Shown in pieces: positions 57,321 through 60,667 of a stretch of 60,667 bases of DNA. The position numbers and the translations under genes were made by a program. Position 1 is the stretch's first letter. Each line of letters opens with the position of its first letter. The notes below the pieces were generated by a model. It searched no databases. It was given only the letters and a program-made list of their open reading frames with translations, and was not told the DNA's origin. The DNA comes from an uncultured Bacteroidales bacterium (GTDB taxonomy: Bacteria > Bacteroidota > Bacteroidia > Bacteroidales > P3): the NCBI GenBank assembly GCA_944321885.1, contig CALUNB010000009.1, positions 1-60,667 of the forward strand. Reading direction: 5' to 3'.

Positions 57321-57415
57321 ACCTCTAAATTTGTAAAAGTACAAAAATCCCCGTATTCCGTCACGCCGGACAGCCCCTACGTTCCGAAACCCAACGGAAC
57401 GGACAAGGATTGCCG

Positions 57416-57619
57416 GACCAGACGGAGGCCTGGAAGCCGTTTCCGGGACACCTCACCAGCTTCCACAAAACCGTATCCAGCTGTCGGACGGAGGCATGGA
57501 AGCCGTTTCCGGGACACCTCACAACTTTCATTGAAACGGAATCCGGTACTGGACAAACGGACACCTGGAAGCCGCTTCCAGGTCTCTCCAGAGGCTTTCA
57601 CTACATGGAATCCGGCTAC
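57416..57619. repeat. Three tandem 65-70-bp repeats
   Basis: Units start at about 57416, 57485 and 57550. Each includes TGGAAGCCGTTTCC (CGCTTCC in the third), and the first two share the following GGGACACCTCAC. The array fills the gap between udk and the lipoprotein gene that ends at 57616. Open frames through it are repeat artefacts. Confidence 0.7.
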
Positions 57620-58044
57620 CGGACAAAACGTACCGGGCAACTGTCGCGCTTGAGAAGCCGGTTTCCATCGCTCACGCAGACCAATTCCAACTTCACCTGC
57701 CCTACTGCCGAATCCACCTGGGCCACACGGTATTCGCGGTACAAACGGTTCAAGCCCGAACGGAAAGAGGCCATCTTGTAGTCGAAATCCACCAAGGCAT
57801 CTTCCTCGTTGGCCTTCCGGGCATTCTTGTCCGAATAGGCTTCGCTACGGTATTCCCTTACCTCGTTCCATCCTTCCGTCTCCAGGAAGGAGTCCGTCAC
57901 GTCCAAATCCAAGCCGCCGGAAACCACCACCTCGTTCGTGTAGGAAAACGCATACACTTCGGAGACTTCCCGCTGGCAGGAAGGCAGGCACAGCAAACCT
58001 GCCAAAGCCAAGCCCGGAAGCATGAAAAACTTTTTCGTATTCAT
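57616..58044 (-). CDS. Small lipoprotein, paralog of 28811-29233
   Basis: A 142-residue lipoprotein with signal LPGLALAGLLCLPSC and the mature start QREVSEVYAFSYTNEVV. The middle has the charged segment DKNARKANEEDALVDFDYKMASF and LYREYRVAQVDS, matching the protein encoded at 28811-29233. The two share length, signal and layout but little exact sequence, so the duplication is old. It is flanked by tandem repeats on both sides. Function unknown. Confidence 0.72.
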   Translation of the reverse strand: MNTKKFFMLPGLALAGLLCLPSCQREVSEVYAFSYTNEVVVSGGLDLDVTDSFLETEGWNEVREYRSEAYSDKNARKANEEDALVDFDYKMASFRSGLNRLYREYRVAQVDSAVGQVKLELVCVSDGNRLLKRDSCPVRFVR

Positions 58045-58135
58045 TTGATTAACTCTTTCTTTTCTTGATTTGACATCTCAGGATTCTCAGGCTTCCCTCC
58101 CCCATCCTCTCGATGAAATGCCTTTCCCGAAGGCC

Positions 58136-58244
58136 GTTGCCGAAGACTCGGTACAAAGGTCTTTCCGAAAGGGCACCATGGCACCGGGAACATTGGTCCC
58201 GTTCATGTTGCCGAAGACTCGGTACAAAGGTCTTTCCGAAAGGG
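58136..58244. repeat. 38-bp direct repeat pair
   Basis: GTTGCCGAAGACTCGG... at 58136-58173 is repeated exactly at 58207-58244, 71 bp apart. The surrounding 58045-58411 stretch between the lipoprotein and EFR1 genes holds further partial copies of ggtctttccgaaaggg-like sequence and no supported gene. Confidence 0.7.
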
Positions 58245-58411
58245 TTATCCGAAAACCCTGCTCGAAACCCATCCGAAGCCTTTGGCCGAAGAGTTCGTTC
58301 TAAAATCTTGGCCGGAACATGGTCCTGGAATCCCGTTCCGGGACAAGCTTCTCCGGAAGCCGTCCCGCTTCGAGATGCCTTTTCCCTGTTCACAGGAGAC
58401 AAAACAAGTCC

Positions 58412-59251
58412 TTACAAAAACCAAACCGGCTCGGCCCGACGGGTATACATTTCTTCCAGTTCATGCTGGTGGTAAAGATACCCCTCGTCCTCGTAGTAAC
58501 GGGCTCCCACCGGACACTTCTTGATGCAGGCCCCGCATTTGATGCAAATACCTGTATATTCCCGCACGTCCTCCCAACTGATTGATCCCATGGGGCAAAC
58601 TTCGGCGCAAATCTTGCAGGCATTGCAATTCCCATTGACCAAGGACTTTACCTTCCGGATATCGATGCCGTTCCCATGGCGGTCGCGGGGCGTATAATAA
58701 CCCCGGTAAGGGAAAGGCGTTCCTTCCACTTCCACCGGATGCAGCAACTCGTGCACCCCGTCCTTGTCCTGCGCCTGGGCTTCACCCAATTTGAGGGCTG
58801 CCAAAGAGGCGAACTCATCCATCTTGGCAAGGTCTTGCGCATCCGGACGACCGGCTGCCAGGATTTTCGAGAAGGAATGCTCCCCGACAAAAGCGGCGGC
58901 GGCAAACGTCCGGATTCCGGCCTTTTCCATCAAATCCCGGAGTTCAATCAAGGCATCGTCGAAATGACGGTTCCCGTACACCACCACCGGAATCCCGACG
59001 GCGCCTTGGCCCTGCATGCTTTGCAGGAATTTGAGCAAGACGTTGGGGACGCGCCCGGCATAGACCGGCGTACCCATCACCACCAAATCGCCACTGCCGA
59101 AGACCAAAGGCGACTGCCGCCCTGCCGGCAGGGTGAAATCCACTTCCGAGAAAGGCAAGGCCAACAGGCCCGCCAATTTCCGGGCTATCTGGCAGACCGT
59201 GGTCCGGGTGGTCCCGGTGGCACTGAAATAGACCGCTTTTACATTGTCCAT
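58412..59251 (-). CDS. EFR1-family flavodoxin-ferredoxin fusion
   Basis: A 279-residue electron carrier with an N-terminal flavodoxin-like domain (SATGTTRTTVCQIARKL near residue 10; GTPVYAGRVPN) and a C-terminal ferredoxin domain binding two 4Fe-4S clusters through CNACKICAEVCP and CIKCGACIKKCP. This is the EFR1 layout. Start at 59251 (MDNVKAVYFSATG) is preferred over an upstream frame that runs into the tRNA gene. The redox partner is unknown. Confidence 0.9.
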   Translation of the reverse strand: MDNVKAVYFSATGTTRTTVCQIARKLAGLLALPFSEVDFTLPAGRQSPLVFGSGDLVVMGTPVYAGRVPNVLLKFLQSMQGQGAVGIPVVVYGNRHFDDALIELRDLMEKAGIRTFAAAAFVGEHSFSKILAAGRPDAQDLAKMDEFASLAALKLGEAQAQDKDGVHELLHPVEVEGTPFPYRGYYTPRDRHGNGIDIRKVKSLVNGNCNACKICAEVCPMGSISWEDVREYTGICIKCGACIKKCPVGARYYEDEGYLYHQHELEEMYTRRAEPVWFL

Positions 59252-59371
59252 GGCTTCAAGTTTGTGTTGTTCATGACAAAGCTCCTGCTCCCGACCGGGC
59301 TGTTCCGACCCGGTCCGGACGGCTGTCCGGGCATTCCAGGACAGGCGAACCTTTACCGGCGCGAAGATAAC

Positions 59372-59402
59372 AAAAAAGCCCTGCACAAGACTTGTACAGG
59401 GC
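59372..59402 (-). terminator. Rho-independent terminator of tRNA-Arg
   Basis: On the minus strand GCCCTGTACAAG and CTTGTGCAGGGC pair around a one-base loop with a run of six T residues after it, 26 bases past the tRNA end. Confidence 0.8.
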
Positions 59403-59427
59403 CAAAAACTAAAACTATGAAAACATG

Positions 59428-59501
59428 TGACGCCGGAGGGATTCAAACCCGCAACCTTCTGATCCGTAGTCAGATGCTCTATTCAGTTGAGCTACGGCGC
59501 C
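59428..59501 (-). tRNA. tRNA-Arg (anticodon ACG)
   Basis: The minus strand reads a complete 74-base cloverleaf. The acceptor arms GGCGCCG and CGGCGTC pair with one G-U, the anticodon stem TCTGA/TCAGA encloses loop CTACGGA with anticodon ACG, and the T-arm carries GGTTTGAATCC. The discriminator is A; CCA is not encoded. A wobble-inosine tRNA for CGU/CGC/CGA codons is expected. Confidence 0.93.
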
Positions 59502-59519
59502 ATTCCCGAAACGGGACTG

Positions 59520-59550
59520 CAAAGGTACGAATATTTTTGAATCCGCCAAA
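59520..59550 (-). promoter_or_regulatory. tRNA-Arg promoter
   Basis: On the minus strand TTTG (59550-59547) and TACCTTTG (59527-59520) are separated by 19 bases and lie 19 bases before the tRNA 5' end, an exact match to both consensus elements. Confidence 0.75.
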
Positions 59551-59618
59551 TCTTGGGATGGAAAAAAATTTTTCCAATAACTAAAAAGGGACCTTCCTTT
59601 CTCTATCAACCCATAGGT

Positions 59619-59804
59619 TTACTTTGCGCTGGTCGGTTTATCCGGATAGGTCATTACGACATAACCAAGTTCAACAAACGGAAGGATAATTTTTCGCTTC
59701 AGCTCTTCGGTTGAACCAAAAGAAAGATTCTCATCCAAATCGTTAGCCGACAAATCATTCTCCCGTAAAAGACATAACAAATCAATCGTATCCGATATTA
59801 ATTC
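59619..59804 (-). pseudogene. C-terminal fragment resembling a RecG-like/Fic-type winged helix
   Basis: 61 codons, closed upstream by a stop at 59805-59807 and ending at TAA 59619, with no start codon of its own. The end ELKRKIILPFVELGYVVMTYPDKPTSAK matches the C-terminal winged-helix tail found in AlbA_2/RecG-like ATP-binding regulators and Fic proteins. It looks like the leftover of a deleted gene. Confidence 0.45.
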
Positions 59805-59833
59805 TTAGATATTGTCTCTCGACCGTATCCGTT

Positions 59834-60140
59834 CCCAGACTTGGAAAAACATTTGTCCAAGTCTGGGTGTAAGTTCTCCTTCGAGTACATATTCTTGTTC
59901 ATTAGAAGTAACTGGTAGTCTTCAAATCCCGGTTTCGCACATCCACCTCGCGGACATAATCGCCCAAGCATCTATAATTCATTCTTTATATCCTTCCCAT
60001 AGCATTGCATACTATGCCCATATCATCAACACGCAAAATATGCGTGTTGATTTTCCTCTATATAGTTACAATCCTTGGTCTATGCAAAATTTGCACATAC
60101 CAAGGATTGCAAGAAATGACATTGTGCACAAAATGCACAA
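59834..60140. other. Gene-poor stretch with four strong hairpins
   Basis: Inverted repeats: 59834-59867 (12-bp perfect arms, CCCAGACTTGGA), 60025-60051 (11-bp perfect arms around AAATA), 60069-60109 (10-bp arms, then an inner TGCAAAATTTGCA core) and 60122-60140 (TTGTGCA/TGCACAA). The last three have A-rich centres of similar look. No gene is supported between 59807 and 60456. Confidence 0.6.
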
Positions 60141-60341
60141 GTTCATTCTTCTTTTGTAAAAAAGCGCAAACCAATCGCCAAGCCGAACGTAATTCGAGCT
60201 TTGATTACATCAAAGGCAAGGGCGCCCCCTCTCCCTCCCCCAATCCCCTCAGCTCTTCGTAGCACCGTCCCAATATATGACATTTTATTATATATCATAA
60301 AACATTTAATTTTATTACTTGAAACATTATGCCGTACTTTG

Positions 60342-60437
60342 CCCCAGAAAACAAGAGGGGATTCTTGCCGGAAGCTGCCCGATGGCAACCAGCCCGGCCA
60401 AGCCGCCCCAAGACACACGGGGACAAAGAATCCTCTT
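60342..60437 (+). promoter_or_regulatory. Structured leader of the YeiH-family gene, possible riboswitch
   Basis: A closing stem pairs 60353-60366 (AAGA, GG bulge, GGATTCTT) with 60426-60437 (AAGAATCCTCTT). Inside it lie GCCGG/CCGGC (60367-60371 with 60394-60398, enclosing further GCT/AGC and GCC/GGC pairs) and CCCC/GGGG (60406-60409 with 60419-60422). An alternative CCCC/GGGG stem at 60342-60360 competes with the closing stem. A TACTTTG-type -7 box is just upstream. The gene starts 18 bases after the structure. No known class fits. Confidence 0.45.
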
Positions 60438-60455
60438 CGAAAAAAAGAAACAAAA

Positions 60456-60667
60456 ATGGTCAGAATCAGCGAACAAAAAGGGAACACCCTGCACGGTATC
60501 TTGCTTATCACCCTCTTTTCCTGTGCGGCGTTCTACATCGCCCAGTTCCCGTTCTTCCAGAAAATCTCGTTCAGCCCCCTGATTATCGGGATCCTGTTGG
60601 GAATGCTCTACGCCAACAGCTTGCGCAACCGCCTGCCCGAAACCTGGGTCCCCGGCATCAAATTCTG
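60456..60667 (+). CDS. YeiH-family putative sulfate exporter, partial (5' end)
   Basis: The first 70 codons of a multi-pass membrane protein, cut by the window edge. The first helix (GILLITLFSCAAFYIAQFPF) and the following SPLIIGILLGMLYANSLRNRLPETWVPGIKF are characteristic of the YeiH/UPF0324 family, annotated as putative sulfate or sulfite exporters. ATG 60456 is preceded by an A-rich region and by the structured leader above. The remainder lies beyond 60667. Confidence 0.85.
   Translation, partial: MVRISEQKGNTLHGILLITLFSCAAFYIAQFPFFQKISFSPLIIGILLGMLYANSLRNRLPETWVPGIKF

Noticed and set aside
59811..59950. Extension of the winged-helix gene relic further upstream
   Set aside because: The frame reads through an in-frame stop and shows no clear similarity; only the 59619-59804 part resembles a known domain.
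59834..60140. Integron attC sites
   Set aside because: The hairpins lack the GTTRRRY-type core sites and no integrase is nearby.
60342..60437. S-box (SAM-I) riboswitch
   Set aside because: GGCAACC and a closing stem are present, but the conserved core and kink-turn segments of SAM-I cannot be placed; kept only as an unassigned structured leader.

Overview
The window comes from a moderately GC-rich member of the Bacteroidota, probably order Bacteroidales. Three things point there: a complete porP-gldK-gldL-gldM-gldN cluster and a distant porW/sprE gene for the type IX secretion system (T9SS), which is confined to this phylum; promoters with the Bacteroidota -7 element TAnnTTTG, several with a -33 TTTG-like element; and familiar neighbour pairs such as truB-queA and rluD-PASTA protein. 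I cannot name the genus.

Layout. 1-500: two tandem hairpin repeats. 507-4929 (+): housekeeping genes lpxD, truB, queA, ispD, ruvC. 5085-5961 (-): a HIT hydrolase and greA. 6105-6386: a short inverted-repeat element (MITE-like), then small envelope proteins of unknown function. 9.0-28.2 kb (+): a long, tightly packed series starting with the T9SS core, continuing through recG, uvrA, a TGS-domain nucleoside kinase and murF, and ending in a YbhG/F/S/R-like ABC exporter whose membrane fusion protein has lost most of its coiled-coil hairpin. 28.2-36.0 kb: an accessory stretch with insertion-element debris, a small lipoprotein, cobalamin adenosyltransferase, a 3 x 180 bp repeat, an S9 peptidase, a PPi-type phosphofructokinase and an alpha/beta hydrolase. 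36.0-46.0 kb (-): the most unusual part, with an AAA ATPase, an AbiE-type toxin-antitoxin locus whose toxin gene is cut off, a second MITE copy, and a head-to-tail array of six complete plus one truncated gene for a secreted protein family I do not recognise. 46.2-57.2 kb (-): rluD, a PASTA protein, polA, porW/sprE, a PurL-like protein stripped of its catalytic residues, and udk. 57.2-60.67 kb: a MITE remnant, tandem repeats, a second copy of the small lipoprotein family, an EFR1-type ferredoxin, tRNA-Arg(ACG), a gene-poor hairpin-rich stretch, and the start of a YeiH-family transporter behind a structured leader.

How the genes work together. GldK-N, PorP and PorW are parts of one outer-membrane secretion machine encoded at two places 40 kb apart. 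The lpxD, murF and T9SS genes serve the envelope; recG, uvrA, ruvC and polA serve DNA repair. The paralogous secreted-protein array, the broken AbiE locus that abuts it and the repeat elements on both sides look like a recombination-active accessory island. No protein in the window shows a T9SS C-terminal sorting domain that I can recognise.
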